DNA of 50,185 bases from an uncultured Porphyromonadaceae bacterium (lineage in GTDB: Bacteria; Bacteroidota; Bacteroidia; Bacteroidales; Muribaculaceae). The stretch is from contig UQLO01000024.1 in assembly GCA_900541865.1 (NCBI GenBank), forward strand, positions 1 through 50,185, read 5' to 3'. The notes under the pieces were generated by a model. The model did not search any database, was not told where the DNA came from, and saw only the letters and a program-made list of their open reading frames with translations. The position numbers and the translations under genes were made by a program. Positions 38,704 to 47,669 of the stretch are shown piece after piece. Numbering within the stretch: position 1 is the stretch's first letter; each line of letters begins with the position of its first letter.

Positions 38704-38786
38704 AATTATCAATTATCAATTATCAATTATCAATTATCAATTATCAATTATCAATTATCAATTATCAATTATCAATTATCAATTAT
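38704..38786. repeat. tandem heptamer array (AATTATC)11 plus a partial copy
   Basis: Eleven perfect copies of AATTATC run from 38704 to 38780, followed by AATTAT. On the minus strand the unit is GATAATT. It occupies the 5' flank of the TIGR02757 gene and the 3' flank of tRNA-His. Copy number is likely to vary by slippage. Confidence 0.95.
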
Positions 38787-38828
38787 AAAAAAAGAGCGCC
38801 GGAAGCAATGCAACCGACGCTGATTTAG

Positions 38829-38903
<75 letters not shown>

Positions 38904-38919
38904 ATTTGTAAAGGCACTG

Positions 38920-38951
38920 CAAAATTACAGCTTTTGGCCGAAACCACCAAA
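38920..38951 (-). promoter_or_regulatory. promoter of tRNA-His
   Basis: A textbook Bacteroidetes promoter on the minus strand: -33 TTTG (38951-38948), 20-nt spacer, -7 TAATTTTG (38927-38920), 16 nt before the tRNA. Confidence 0.8.
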
Positions 38952-39027
38952 TATTTTCAGCAAATTTTAAAAATTTCTTTGCGCACTAATCTGCAATGCG
39001 CTGAAAATTAGTTAATTGAGTGAGGAA

Positions 39028-39876
39028 TTATTTGAGGAGGGCGTCGAGGCGGGCGCGGGCTATGCCGAGGCGTTCGGCGGTGCGGGCGTCGGCTTTGGCT
39101 TCGGAGGGACGGAACAGGAGCTTGTTGAGCCATGCGCGGCAGTAGTAGAGCTCGCCTTGGTCGGGAAATTTTTCCATTCCTTCGCCTATTGTCTCGGAGG
39201 CCTCGGAGAGCTTGTCGTCAGCAAGGTAGCAGCTTGCCAGGGCGGCGTAGAACTCCGGTTCGGGCTCTTCGGCAACGAGCTGGCGGTAGTATGGCACGGC
39301 CTGGGCGTGGCGACCCGTCATCGAGTAGAGAGTGGAGAGGGCGCGGGCGGTGCGGAGGTCGGTCGGCAGGCTGTCGCGCAGGGCGGCGAAGTCGGTCTCC
39401 GCTGTGGCCAGATCGGCGTCGTAGAGGGCCAGCATACCTCGGTAGAAGCGGGCGTCCATATTGAGGCTGTCGACCTCCAGAAGCCGCGAATAGGCGGTGC
39501 GGGCCTCGTCGTCGCGCCCCATGGTCAGAAGTAGTCGCGCGCGGTTAGCCATCACGGTTCGCATGGCAGGAGCAAGCTCCAGGGCGCGGTCGAGGGTTTC
39601 CAGAGCGAGGGCCTCGCGGCCGGAATAGGCGTAGACCATGCCGAGATTGCTCAGCAGCAGAGCATTGTCGGGACAATCGGGGCAAACGGATAGGGCGTCG
39701 AGCAGGCGCGCGGCGGCTGCTTCGTAGTCGCCGTCGGCGATGGCGCGGTCGGCCTCGCCGACAAGCAGAAAACGCGGATTTTCTTCGTCGGTAGGCGGCG
39801 TAGGCACCGGCACGGGCCGTTCGGCAAGTGCGGTCAGGCACACTGCGGCGGCAAATATGGAGAGAAGTCGCTTCAT
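39028..39876 (-). CDS. TPR-repeat protein, exported
   Basis: 282 aa with a short signal peptide (MKRLLSIFAAAVCLTALA). A proline-rich linker precedes at least five tetratricopeptide-like repeats ('ADGDYEAAAARLLDALSVCP', 'AYSGREALALETLDRALELAP', 'TMGRDDEARTAYSRLLEVD', 'MTGRHAQAVPYYRQLVAEEP', 'LADDKLSEASETIGEGMEKFP'). Such proteins scaffold complexes in the periplasm; no specific partner can be named. It starts 3 nt after lgt, so it is likely co-transcribed with lgt and the symporter gene. Confidence 0.85.
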   Translation of the reverse strand: MKRLLSIFAAAVCLTALAERPVPVPTPPTDEENPRFLLVGEADRAIADGDYEAAAARLLDALSVCPDCPDNALLLSNLGMVYAYSGREALALETLDRALELAPAMRTVMANRARLLLTMGRDDEARTAYSRLLEVDSLNMDARFYRGMLALYDADLATAETDFAALRDSLPTDLRTARALSTLYSMTGRHAQAVPYYRQLVAEEPEPEFYAALASCYLADDKLSEASETIGEGMEKFPDQGELYYCRAWLNKLLFRPSEAKADARTAERLGIARARLDALLK

Positions 39877-39879
39877 GGC

Positions 39880-40740
39880 CTATTTTTTCTGCTTGGCGGG
39901 TTCGGGTGCGAAGCGGTTGGGATACTCAAGCTTCACTTTGGGGTGTGTCAGTGCCCAAATAATCATCAGAGCGCCCGCCAGGATGAAGGGCACCGAGAGC
40001 CATTGGCCCATGTTGAGCGTCATAGTGGCTTCGAAGGCCTCCTGGTCATTTTTGATGAACTCGATAAGGAAGCGGGAACCGAAAGTCACCAGGAAGAATA
40101 CGCCGAAGAGAAGTCCGGGGCGCTCGCCGGCATTTTTCTTCCAGTAGAGCCACATCATAAAGGCAAACAGTGCGAAGTAGCACAACGCCTCGTAGATTTG
40201 GGTGGGATGGCAGGCCAGAGGGGCGAACTCATTGACCCACTGCGGGTCGCGTAGAAAGTGGAAGCCCCAGGGCAGGGTGGTGGGCACACCGTAGATTTCG
40301 GAGTTCATCAGGTTTCCGATGCGGATCAGGCCACCGACCAGGGCGATGGCAACCGTAAGACGGTCGAAAGTCCACAGCGGGTTGCGCTTGGTAACGAAAA
40401 TGGAGAAAAGAATCACGGCCAACACAATGGCGATGGCTCCGCCGTGGCTGGCGAGACCGCCGTGCCAGGTGGCCAGTATCTCCCAGGGATGCTGCGAGTA
40501 GTAGTCCCAGGCGTAGAAGAAAACGTGGCCCAGGCGTGCGCCGACTATGGTGGCCACGCCTACGTAGAGCAGAAGGATGCCGAGCCATTTTTCGGGTGCG
40601 CCCTCGCGTTTGAACATCTTGGCCACTATGTTGAAGCCCAGCCAGAAGCCGACAGCAAACATCAGGCCGTACCAGCGTACGGTCACGAAGCTGTCGATGA
40701 TTACCGGGTTGGCGTTCCAGTCAATGAAAAGTGATAGCAC
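39880..40740 (-). CDS. lgt: phosphatidylglycerol-prolipoprotein diacylglyceryl transferase
   Basis: 286 aa, inner-membrane protein with about seven membrane segments. Motifs: 'RWYGLMFAVGFWLG', 'GARLGHVFFY', the essential 'WHGGLASHGG', the Lgt signature 'RIGNLMNSEIYG' and 'CHPTQIYEAL'. It adds diacylglycerol to the lipobox cysteine, the first step in maturing the many lipoproteins encoded in this window. The C-terminus is lysine-rich. It lies between the symporter gene (18 nt) and the TPR gene (3 nt). Confidence 0.96.
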   Translation of the reverse strand: MLSLFIDWNANPVIIDSFVTVRWYGLMFAVGFWLGFNIVAKMFKREGAPEKWLGILLLYVGVATIVGARLGHVFFYAWDYYSQHPWEILATWHGGLASHGGAIAIVLAVILFSIFVTKRNPLWTFDRLTVAIALVGGLIRIGNLMNSEIYGVPTTLPWGFHFLRDPQWVNEFAPLACHPTQIYEALCYFALFAFMMWLYWKKNAGERPGLLFGVFFLVTFGSRFLIEFIKNDQEAFEATMTLNMGQWLSVPFILAGALMIIWALTHPKVKLEYPNRFAPEPAKQKK

Positions 40741-40758
40741 GATTGGTTTGCGGTTGTG

Positions 40759-42177
40759 TTATGGTTGGTTGGTTTTGTTGTTTGCGAAATATTCGGATGT
40801 CAGTTTGCGCACGCGACCGCTCAGCAGCAGCACGGCAATCATGGTCGGAATGGCCATCAGGGCGTAGAAGAGGTCGCAGGCGGCCACGGCGGCGTTGATG
40901 GGCACCACGGCGAATACTATCAGTGAGCCTAAGAAGACATAGGCGTAGAGGCGTCCGCGCTTGGTGCCGAAGAGGTAGCTGGCGCAGGTGGTACCGTAGA
41001 AACTGTAGGAGAACATACTGCTCATTGCGAAACATACCACCACGAAGAGCAGCAGGTAGTGGCCGTAGGGTATGCCGCGCCCGAAGGCCGTCATCGCTAT
41101 CGAAAGACCCTGTATTCCCTCCGAACTGCCCACTTCGGGCACGCACAGCAGGATGGCCAGCGCCGTGAGGGTGCACACAAGGCCGCTGTCGATGCTCGGG
41201 CCGAGCATGGCCACAAGGCCCTCGCGCACCGGCTCGGTATTGCGCGAGGCCCCGTGCATAAGGGAGGCCGTGCCGATGCCGGCGTCGTTGACAAGGGCGG
41301 CTCGGCGAGCGCCTATGATGGCTATGCCGGCAAGGGCGCCCAGTCCCGCCTGGAGGTTGAAGGCTTCGGAGAAGATGCGGCCGAAGACGGCGGGCACGTC
41401 GGCAATATGCGTTATGATGATGTAGAGCACCATCAGGAAGTATAGGCCTACCATGAAGGGCACCATTACCGTTGCCACGCGCGCTATGCGCTTGATGCCT
41501 CCCAGAATCACTACGGCGACAACGGCAGCTATGGCGATGCCGAAAAGCAGACGCAGGGTGGCGCCGTTGTCGAGCCCTACGGCCGTGCCGACCCCGGTGA
41601 GGAAGTCGGAAGACGCGACGCCTTCGGGAGTGGTGAGGCTGCTTATGAAGGCTTCGGTGAGCTGGTTGGCGTTCATAATGCAAAGCGTGCCGAACATGCC
41701 GGCCACGGCGAAGAACTTGGCCAGTGGGGTCCATTTTGGCCCGAGTCCGCGAGTGATGATATGCATCGGGCCGCCCTGGGGGTTGCCCTGGTCGTCCTTG
41801 CCTTTGTACATAATTGCCAGAACACCTTCATGATATTTTGTCGCCATGCCCACCAAAGCGCTCACCCACATCCAGAAGATGGCCCCCGGGCCGCCCATGA
41901 CCAAGGCTATGGCCACGCCGGCGATGTTGCCCAGCCCGACGGTGGCGGCTACCACGGATGCCAGCGCCTGCACCGACGAAATCTGGCCGCTGGCGCTGCT
42001 GCCGGACCCCGCCGACTTGCGGCGCAGTTCGGCCACAGCGTGGGGCAGCCGGCGCAGACTCACCGCGCCCGACGATATGAACAGGAAGAGGCCACCCCCG
42101 ATGAGAAGAAAAAACAGGGGGTAGCCGCACAGCACCTCGGAGGCGCTTTCGAGAAGTTGTTCGAGTTTATGTAGCAT
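40759..42177 (-). CDS. AGCS family sodium:alanine/glycine symporter
   Basis: 472 aa from the ATG at 42177; upstream in-frame sequence is a TTG-led extension. About ten membrane segments. AGCS motifs: 'ALASVVAATVGLGNIAGVAIA', 'GGPGAIFWMWVSALVGMATKYHEGVLA', 'GGPMHIITRGLG', 'GARRAALVNDAGIGTASLMHG' and 'AMTAFGRGIPYGHYLL'. It takes up small neutral amino acids with Na+. First gene of the group symporter - lgt - TPR. Confidence 0.93.
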   Translation of the reverse strand: MLHKLEQLLESASEVLCGYPLFFLLIGGGLFLFISSGAVSLRRLPHAVAELRRKSAGSGSSASGQISSVQALASVVAATVGLGNIAGVAIALVMGGPGAIFWMWVSALVGMATKYHEGVLAIMYKGKDDQGNPQGGPMHIITRGLGPKWTPLAKFFAVAGMFGTLCIMNANQLTEAFISSLTTPEGVASSDFLTGVGTAVGLDNGATLRLLFGIAIAAVVAVVILGGIKRIARVATVMVPFMVGLYFLMVLYIIITHIADVPAVFGRIFSEAFNLQAGLGALAGIAIIGARRAALVNDAGIGTASLMHGASRNTEPVREGLVAMLGPSIDSGLVCTLTALAILLCVPEVGSSEGIQGLSIAMTAFGRGIPYGHYLLLFVVVCFAMSSMFSYSFYGTTCASYLFGTKRGRLYAYVFLGSLIVFAVVPINAAVAACDLFYALMAIPTMIAVLLLSGRVRKLTSEYFANNKTNQP

Positions 42178-42184
42178 CAATGTG

Positions 42185-42212
42185 AACGGTTTTAAACGAT
42201 ATAATAACCGTT
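42185..42212 (-). terminator. inverted repeat between the MFS and symporter genes
   Basis: AACGGTT (42185-42191) and AACCGTT (42206-42212) form a 7-bp stem with an AT-rich loop, 26 nt after the MFS stop. It could end the MFS transcript or act as an operator for the symporter operon; there is no U-tract. Confidence 0.35.
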
Positions 42213-42238
42213 GCACCGCAATTGTTCATACTGAGGCC

Positions 42239-43933
42239 TCAGATTTCGGCAGCCTGCATTTCGGCTTCCTCAGTCTGTTCGCTCACCACGTTGGGCAGCT
42301 CAAGTCCGAGGTTCTGACGGCGGTCGATGCTCTTGAGAATCAAGCCGATGATGAGAGCGGCCAGACCGAGGCAGGCCAGCATGACAAGAGGCCAGGTGTA
42401 GTTGTAGCTCACCGAGGCAACCTCCTGGCTCATAGTGCGGTCGGCGACGGCCTGCGCTATTTCGGGGTTTGTGGCGTCGAGCACATTGCCGATGAGGATT
42501 GGGAACAGCCACAGGCCGATGTTCTGAATCCAGAAAATCAGGGCGTAGGCAGAGCCGATAATCTTGGAGTCCACCAACTTGGGCACGCTGGGCCAGAGGG
42601 AGGCCGGAACAAGCGAGAAGGAGGCGCCCAGAACGAGGATGGTGGCGTAGGCTATCACCACACCGCCCACGGGGCTGCCCTTGAAGAGCGGGAGCACGAA
42701 AGCGAAGGTGAGGTGGCACGCTATCAGCAGCAGAGCGCCGAAGACGAGCATAGTGGCCGCTTTGCCTTTGTGGTCAACGTAGTGGCCCAAAATGGGAGTG
42801 ATACCCACGGCCAGAAGGGGCAGCACGGCGAAGATGGTGGAGGCCGACTGGCGCATGTAGCCCATGTAGCAGAAGGTTACAAGGAAGACCATAGCCACGG
42901 TCAGGCATACGCTCTTGGTGACTTTATTCTTGCTGAAGTTGAAGGCGAAGGCCGAGGCTGCCACAACAAGCATGATGACATACTGCACCACGGTGACGGT
43001 GTCGCCGCCCCAGAAAGATTCGGGGTCGACGGCTGTGAAGGTGAGGTTGCACTGCAGCATGTTGACGGCATACTTCTGGAAGGGGAAGATGGCCGAGTAG
43101 TAGAGCACGCACAGCAGAGCAACCAGCCAGAAGCCGGTGCTGGTGAGGATTTTGCCCAGGTCGCTGATGCGGAAGGGGTCGTCCTTCTCCTCTTCGGCGC
43201 CCGTTTGGGCGTCGAGCTTGCGGTCCATAAAGAAGTAAACCACGAACATCATAAGCGCAATCATCAGCAGCACAACGCCGAAGGCTACCGAGCGGCTTAC
43301 CTGGACGTCGCCCCCGAGGTTGGCGAAAACGGGCGAGAAAATCATACAGGTGGCCACACCCAGACGTGCAAGCGCCATTTCGGAACCCATGGCTAAGGCC
43401 ATTTCGCGGCCCTTGAACCACTTGACGATGCCACGGCTCACGGTTATGCCGGCCATTTCGACACCGCAGCCGAAAATCATGAAGCCCACGGCGGAGAACT
43501 TGGCCGAAGCCGGCATACCTTCGTAGAAGGGAGAGATGCCCAGCTCGTCGAAGCCCGGTATGTAGTTGAGATGTTCGTCGAACCACACCTTCAGTCCCGA
43601 CTCGGCAAACATATCGGTCAGGGCATACCAGTTGATGGTGGCGCCCACGAGCATGACGGCGCCCGAGAGAATGGCCGTGAAGCGCACGCCCATTTTATCA
43701 AGGATGATTCCGGCGAAAATAAGGAAGAAGATGAAAACGTTCAGGAACGTTTCGGAACCCTGCATGGTGCCGAAGGCCTTGGAGTCCCAGCCGTTGTGCG
43801 ACTGCAGGAGGTCTTTGATCGGCGACAGGATATCCATAAAGATATAGGAGCAGAACATAGCCAGCGCCAGAAGGGCCAACGCAGTCCAGCGCGCCCAGGC
43901 TTTGTCGTTCAGTGCCACTGCGGGTTGTTTCAT
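42239..43933 (-). CDS. MFS transporter
   Basis: 564 aa from the ATG at 43933 (MKQPAVALNDKAW); the longer opening runs through the promoter and terminator region. Twelve hydrophobic segments, with the MFS loop 2-3 pattern 'ILDKMGVRFTAILSG' and a middle loop 'DRKLDAQTGAEEEKDD'. Overall it resembles the MFSD1-like/OFA-like branch common in Bacteroidales, with a large inserted segment after the third helix. Substrate unknown. It has its own -7 box and follows a strong terminator. Confidence 0.85.
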   Translation of the reverse strand: MKQPAVALNDKAWARWTALALLALAMFCSYIFMDILSPIKDLLQSHNGWDSKAFGTMQGSETFLNVFIFFLIFAGIILDKMGVRFTAILSGAVMLVGATINWYALTDMFAESGLKVWFDEHLNYIPGFDELGISPFYEGMPASAKFSAVGFMIFGCGVEMAGITVSRGIVKWFKGREMALAMGSEMALARLGVATCMIFSPVFANLGGDVQVSRSVAFGVVLLMIALMMFVVYFFMDRKLDAQTGAEEEKDDPFRISDLGKILTSTGFWLVALLCVLYYSAIFPFQKYAVNMLQCNLTFTAVDPESFWGGDTVTVVQYVIMLVVAASAFAFNFSKNKVTKSVCLTVAMVFLVTFCYMGYMRQSASTIFAVLPLLAVGITPILGHYVDHKGKAATMLVFGALLLIACHLTFAFVLPLFKGSPVGGVVIAYATILVLGASFSLVPASLWPSVPKLVDSKIIGSAYALIFWIQNIGLWLFPILIGNVLDATNPEIAQAVADRTMSQEVASVSYNYTWPLVMLACLGLAALIIGLILKSIDRRQNLGLELPNVVSEQTEEAEMQAAEI

Positions 43934-44017
43934 GATTGGTTTGATTAATAGCTTGTTAGAATAGTAATGCACCCCCGTTGCTGCCAAAAAGGAAGGCCGA
44001 GGCTTGCTTTGAAAATA

Positions 44018-44025
44018 CAAAATTA
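44018..44025 (-). promoter_or_regulatory. -7 element of the MFS gene
   Basis: TAATTTTG on the minus strand, 84 nt before the MFS ATG. No good -33 TTTG is seen at the usual distance because a terminator stem occupies that position. Confidence 0.4.
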
Positions 44026-44056
44026 GCAAAAAAGCGCGTATTGCGCGCTCTTTTGC
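44026..44056 (-). terminator. intrinsic terminator upstream of the MFS gene
   Basis: 13-nt arms (44026-44038 and 44044-44056, one mismatch) with a 5-nt loop form a GCGCG-rich stem; on the minus strand the 3' arm ends in six T. It should stop transcripts coming from the CapD/DUF4923 operon before the MFS promoter. Confidence 0.65.
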
Positions 44057-44134
44057 CAAAAAAACATACCCGCGGCAGGCGATTGGGGCCTGCGGGGATA
44101 TGGGGTACGGATGTAGAGCGATATGGGAATATGG

Positions 44135-44434
44135 AGCGGGGATTTCAAATCCCCGCTGCTTGGCCGGTGCTAACTTTTTGCAAAGGAAGAAAATAGCTTT
44201 TGCCGCCCGGCTGGGATTGCAAATCCCAGCTCTATAACCTCCGTGACCCCTCCGTACCGCGAGCGGGGCGCGCCAACGTATGGACCGAGGGCTTCAGCCC
44301 TCGCCCCATCCCGTAGGGATTCCCGGATATCTAAACTATTGAGAGAGAACCGCGTAGCGGTTCAAGAAGGTAGCCCGGGGTGACAACCCCGGGATAGATC
44401 AACATCTTGAGAATCAGCGACCCCACTAGGGGTC
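44135..44434. repeat. cluster of six short perfect palindromes
   Basis: Part of the roughly 800-nt gene-free stretch 43934-44726. Perfect inverted repeats at 44135-44157, 44210-44230, 44286-44303, 44347-44363, 44374-44393 and 44419-44434, with unrelated stem sequences but similar size (6-11 bp arms, 1-4 nt loops). One has GTAG directly in front (44370-44373), the foot seen in REP elements. No protein-coding gene is supported here. Confidence 0.7.
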
Positions 44435-44458
44435 AAACCCCCGCGAAAGTGTTCGGGC

Positions 44459-44721
44459 GAAACCCTCGGCCATACGTTGCGGGCCCTTTCGCGGCTTGCG
44501 AGCTGGAAGCTCGCCCTCCCTGGGCCCCTCGCAATTTATCTTCCATTCCCTTCCCGAAACCCTCGGGCCATACGTTGCGGGCCCTTTCGCGGCTTGCGAG
44601 CTGGAAGCTCGCCCTCCTTGGGCCCCTCGCAATTTATCTTCCATTCCCTTCCCGAAACCCTCGGGCCATACGTTGCGGGCCCTTTCGCGGGTTGCGAGCT
44701 GGAAGCTCGCCCTCCTTGGGC
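44459..44721. repeat. 98-bp tandem repeat, 2.7 copies
   Basis: Copies start at GAAACCCTCGG: 44459-44555 (97 bp, one base shorter), 44556-44653 (98 bp) and 44654-44721 (partial). Each contains the palindrome GCGAGCTGGAAGCTCGC (44498-44514 in the first). The array stops 5 nt from the DUF4923 stop codon and so forms that gene's 3' UTR. Open frames through it are repeat artefacts. Confidence 0.93.
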
Positions 44722-44726
44722 GCGGG

Positions 44727-45410
44727 TTATTCCTGGGCTTTTTTGAGTTTGAAGCCGATGTAGAGGCCGTCGTAGCTGTTGAGCAGGCTGGAGAGGGTGC
44801 TCAGGGCCGTGTTGTTGACTGCACCGGCCACTTTGTTGAGGATGTTGATCAGGCGGGTGGCGTCGAAGGTGAGGTTGAGGGTTTTTCCGGCCTTGGTGGC
44901 GTTTGCGGTCACTTTGCCGAGGCTGACGCGACCGAAAGCGCTGAAATTGAAGATGAGTTGGTCGTTCTCGTCTTTTTCCACCTTGCCTTTAAGCTGCACC
45001 AGCCCGAGTTTGAGGGTAAAGTTGTGGTCGGCGTCGACCTCCAGAGAAGTGCGGTTGAAGCCAAGGCGGCGGTAGTGTGGTTCGAGCTGGTCTTCGATAG
45101 CCGTTGCGGCTGCTGCGCCACCGATGTTCTGGAAGGCGTTGTCGGTTTTGAAGCTGACAGCCGGCGAGGTGTAGTTCCAGGATCCGACGAGGTCGTCGAT
45201 GGTGAAGTTGTTGTTGGCTATGGTGTTGTTGATAAATGAGCCGATGGTGCCGAGTACGCCGTTGTCGCCGTCGGTCGATTCGCCTGTGTTGCCCCGGTTG
45301 CCCAGAGCGTTGCCGAGTTGGCCGAGGATGTCGCGCGGTGCTTCGGAGGCATAAGATGCCGAGAAGGCAGCCGCGAGGATGAGAGCGAGAGCTATGTGTC
45401 TTAGTTTCAT
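44727..45410 (-). CDS. DUF4923 family secreted protein
   Basis: 227 aa with signal peptide (about 1-21). A short Gly/Asn-rich region ('LGQLGNALGNRGNTGE') precedes 'DDLVGSWNYTSPAVSFKTDNAFQNIGG' and 'LEPHYRRLGFNRTSLEVDADHNFTLKLG', the DUF4923 pattern, with a lipocalin-like beta-barrel feel and a helical C-terminus ('ILNKVAGAVNNTALSTLSSLLNSY'). Function unknown; probably periplasmic or outer-membrane facing. It starts 16 nt after the CapD-like gene. Confidence 0.82.
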   Translation of the reverse strand: MKLRHIALALILAAAFSASYASEAPRDILGQLGNALGNRGNTGESTDGDNGVLGTIGSFINNTIANNNFTIDDLVGSWNYTSPAVSFKTDNAFQNIGGAAAATAIEDQLEPHYRRLGFNRTSLEVDADHNFTLKLGLVQLKGKVEKDENDQLIFNFSAFGRVSLGKVTANATKAGKTLNLTFDATRLINILNKVAGAVNNTALSTLSSLLNSYDGLYIGFKLKKAQE

Positions 45411-45426
45411 GCGGTGTGATGGTAGG

Positions 45427-47424
45427 TCAGTTGGCCTGATTGGTTTCTGTCATACATTCCTTGTCGTTGGGCCCTATTTCCTGATCGACCTGCTGCCAGA
45501 TGGAGTTGTTCGACTTGAATTCGGGTACGATGTGCTTCATCTCGGCCACGATGTCGTGGCTTGCGCCGGCATGTACCAGGTTTTCGAGGCGCGCAAGGTG
45601 CTGGCATACATCTTCGTAGGCATATGTTCGCACTCGGGCAATCATAATCTTCTTGTGGTGCGTAGGCAGGGTGTGCTCTTTCTCGTTGAGGAGTTCCTCG
45701 TAGAGCTTTTCGCCGGGTCGGAGGCCGGTTTCTACGATTTCGATATCCTTGCCGACCTGCAGGCCGGAGAGCGAAATCATACGCACGGCCAAATCCCATA
45801 TTTTGACGGGCTGACCCATGTCGAAGAAAAATATTTCGCCGCCGTTGCCCATGCATCCGGCTTCGAGTACCAGAGAGCAGGCCTCCGGGATGGTCATGAA
45901 GTAGCGGATGATGTTGCGGTGGGTAATGGTCACCGGTCCGCCCTGCTCAATCTGCTTGCGGAACAGCGGAATCACGGAGCCATTGGAGCCCAGCACGTTG
46001 CCGAAGCGAGTGGTGATGAAGCGTATGGAGGGTCGGTCGGACTTGCCGCGAAGGTGGAAGAAGAGACTCTGAACGTAGATTTCGGCTATGCGCTTGGATG
46101 CGCCCATTACGTTGGTGGGGTTGACGGCCTTGTCGGTCGAAACCATCACGAACTTCTCGACGCCGTATTTCACCGAGAGGTCGGCTATATTTTTGGTGCC
46201 GAACACGTTGGTGAGCACAGCTTCCGGCGGGTTGCGTTCCATCATGGGCACGTGCTTGTAGGCGGCGGCGTGGAATACGTATCGGGGATGATATTTCTGG
46301 AAGGCGTGCTCCATGCGCTCGCGGTTGGCGACGTCGCCTATGAAGAGGTGGATTTTGATGTTGGGGTAGTTGGCCTCCATCTCGAGCTGCATGTCGTGCA
46401 TGGGCGTTTCGGCCTGGTCGAGGAGCACGATGTCGGCAGCGCCCATCTGGGCCACCTGGCGCACTATTTCGCTGCCTATGGAGCCGGCGGCGCCGGTTAT
46501 CATCACCGTTTCGTTGCGTATTACGCTGCGGATGGCCTGATTTTCTGTTTTGATGGGTTCGCGGCCCAGTAGGTCTTCGATGCGGATGTCGTGTACGTGG
46601 GTCGACAGTGCCGGCATCGTTTTGCTGTTTAGGTCGAACTCCTCAATCTGGTTGAGCATGAGGAGCTTGATGTTGTTGCGCAGGAATACGTCGGCAATGC
46701 CGTCGCGCATAATTTCCATCTGTGTGGAGAGGAAGAGAAGGGTGTTGCTCTTGTAGAAGCGGAATATTTCGGCTATGTCTTCTTCCTTGTAGGTCACAAT
46801 CGGAATACCGTTGACGGAGTTGTCGGGCGACTTGGAATTGAGGCTCAGCAGGGCCACGGGGTCAAACTGGCCTTCGAACTCGCTCTTGAGGGCCGAGGCC
46901 AGGAAGAAGGAGTTGATGGCGGAGCCGAGCACGATTACGCGCTTCTTGCGGTTTGCCACGCCGCTCATTGCAATGTAGAAATACTTGATAGAGAGGCGCA
47001 TGAGCAGCATGAGCGCAAAGGCCATCATGCCGATGTTGAAGATGTTCCAGAAGCTGAAATAGAATTCACCCCAGACAAAGTATCCTATCAGAGAAAACAG
47101 GCAAAGCACCGCCGAGGCCAAAACCACCAGTAGGACAAGGCGGTAGGTATCCTCAATCACCGAAAGGCGCAGAATGTACTTGCTGGTGCCCAATGCGCGC
47201 GACAGAAGCGCGTAGGTGGCAAACACGATGAGCCATCGGGCAATGGGCTCTGCAAAAAAGCCCTGGCCGGCCTCAATGTGGTACCCGAAGGCAAAGGTGC
47301 ATATGCAGGAAATTGCTATCAGCACAAGATCGGCTACATAGACCATCCATTTAGGTGAGGGCTTTTCTATGAAGCTCTGAATCAAGGATGAATTGGCAAG
47401 TAATTCTACAAATTTCCGTTTCAT
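45427..47424 (-). CDS. CapD/WbpM/PglF-like membrane nucleotide-sugar dehydratase
   Basis: 665 aa. About four or five membrane segments lie in residues 25-155, then a soluble Rossmann-like module ('KKRVIVLGSAINSFFLASAL') and the extended SDR domain with 'MITGAAGSIGSEIVRQ' and, near residues 429-445, 'STDKAVNPTNVMGASKR'. The active-site Tyr of ordinary SDRs is replaced by Met, as in the UDP-GlcNAc 4,6-dehydratases PglF/WbpM. The reaction is most likely 4,6-dehydration of UDP-GlcNAc for surface polysaccharide or glycoprotein glycans. It has a clear promoter and is followed by DUF4923. Confidence 0.92.
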   Translation of the reverse strand: MKRKFVELLANSSLIQSFIEKPSPKWMVYVADLVLIAISCICTFAFGYHIEAGQGFFAEPIARWLIVFATYALLSRALGTSKYILRLSVIEDTYRLVLLVVLASAVLCLFSLIGYFVWGEFYFSFWNIFNIGMMAFALMLLMRLSIKYFYIAMSGVANRKKRVIVLGSAINSFFLASALKSEFEGQFDPVALLSLNSKSPDNSVNGIPIVTYKEEDIAEIFRFYKSNTLLFLSTQMEIMRDGIADVFLRNNIKLLMLNQIEEFDLNSKTMPALSTHVHDIRIEDLLGREPIKTENQAIRSVIRNETVMITGAAGSIGSEIVRQVAQMGAADIVLLDQAETPMHDMQLEMEANYPNIKIHLFIGDVANRERMEHAFQKYHPRYVFHAAAYKHVPMMERNPPEAVLTNVFGTKNIADLSVKYGVEKFVMVSTDKAVNPTNVMGASKRIAEIYVQSLFFHLRGKSDRPSIRFITTRFGNVLGSNGSVIPLFRKQIEQGGPVTITHRNIIRYFMTIPEACSLVLEAGCMGNGGEIFFFDMGQPVKIWDLAVRMISLSGLQVGKDIEIVETGLRPGEKLYEELLNEKEHTLPTHHKKIMIARVRTYAYEDVCQHLARLENLVHAGASHDIVAEMKHIVPEFKSNNSIWQQVDQEIGPNDKECMTETNQAN

Positions 47425-47488
47425 TGAGCAAAAGAAGTGGGTTTGGTGCTTTAATTGGTCGGATGTTTCTTGTTCACACTTTCAACCG

Positions 47489-47519
47489 CAAAGTTACACA
47501 ATATTCCTCAAACTGCAAA
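47489..47519 (-). promoter_or_regulatory. promoter of the CapD-like operon
   Basis: Minus strand -33 TTTG (47519-47516), 19-nt spacer, -7 TAACTTTG (47496-47489), leaving a leader of about 60 nt before the start at 47424. Confidence 0.75.
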
Positions 47520-47603
47520 GAATTTGGCACCTTTGTTTGTCGACCTTATGGTATTTAGGAGGGGTAAGGGGTTGATATTCAGCAATGTGCGTGTAAATAT
47601 AAA

Positions 47604-47646
47604 CCCGGAGAGCTTCGGCAATTTTTACCGCCGAGGCTTCTCCGGG
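47604..47646 (-). terminator. terminator of the NAGPA-domain gene
   Basis: CCCGGAGA pairs across 47604-47611 and 47639-47646, with further pairing inside the stem (GCTTCGGCAA with the complementary side). On the minus strand it is followed by TTTATATTT. It lies 23 nt after the stop. Confidence 0.7.
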
Positions 47647-47669
47647 CTAATCAAATTGTCAGAAATACC

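Noticed and set aside
38704..38786. CRISPR-like short array
   Set aside because: Contiguous 7-bp units with no spacers and no cas genes; a simple tandem repeat.
38496..38828. Plus-strand frame encoding LSIINYQ repeats
   Set aside because: Direct translation of the AATTATC heptamer array, antisense to TIGR02757 upstream; no independent evidence of a gene.
44407..45239. Plus-strand frames with a repeated peptide across the 98-bp repeats
   Set aside because: The peptide repetition comes from the DNA repeat itself, copies fall in different frames because units are 97 and 98 bp, and the downstream part is antisense to DUF4923.
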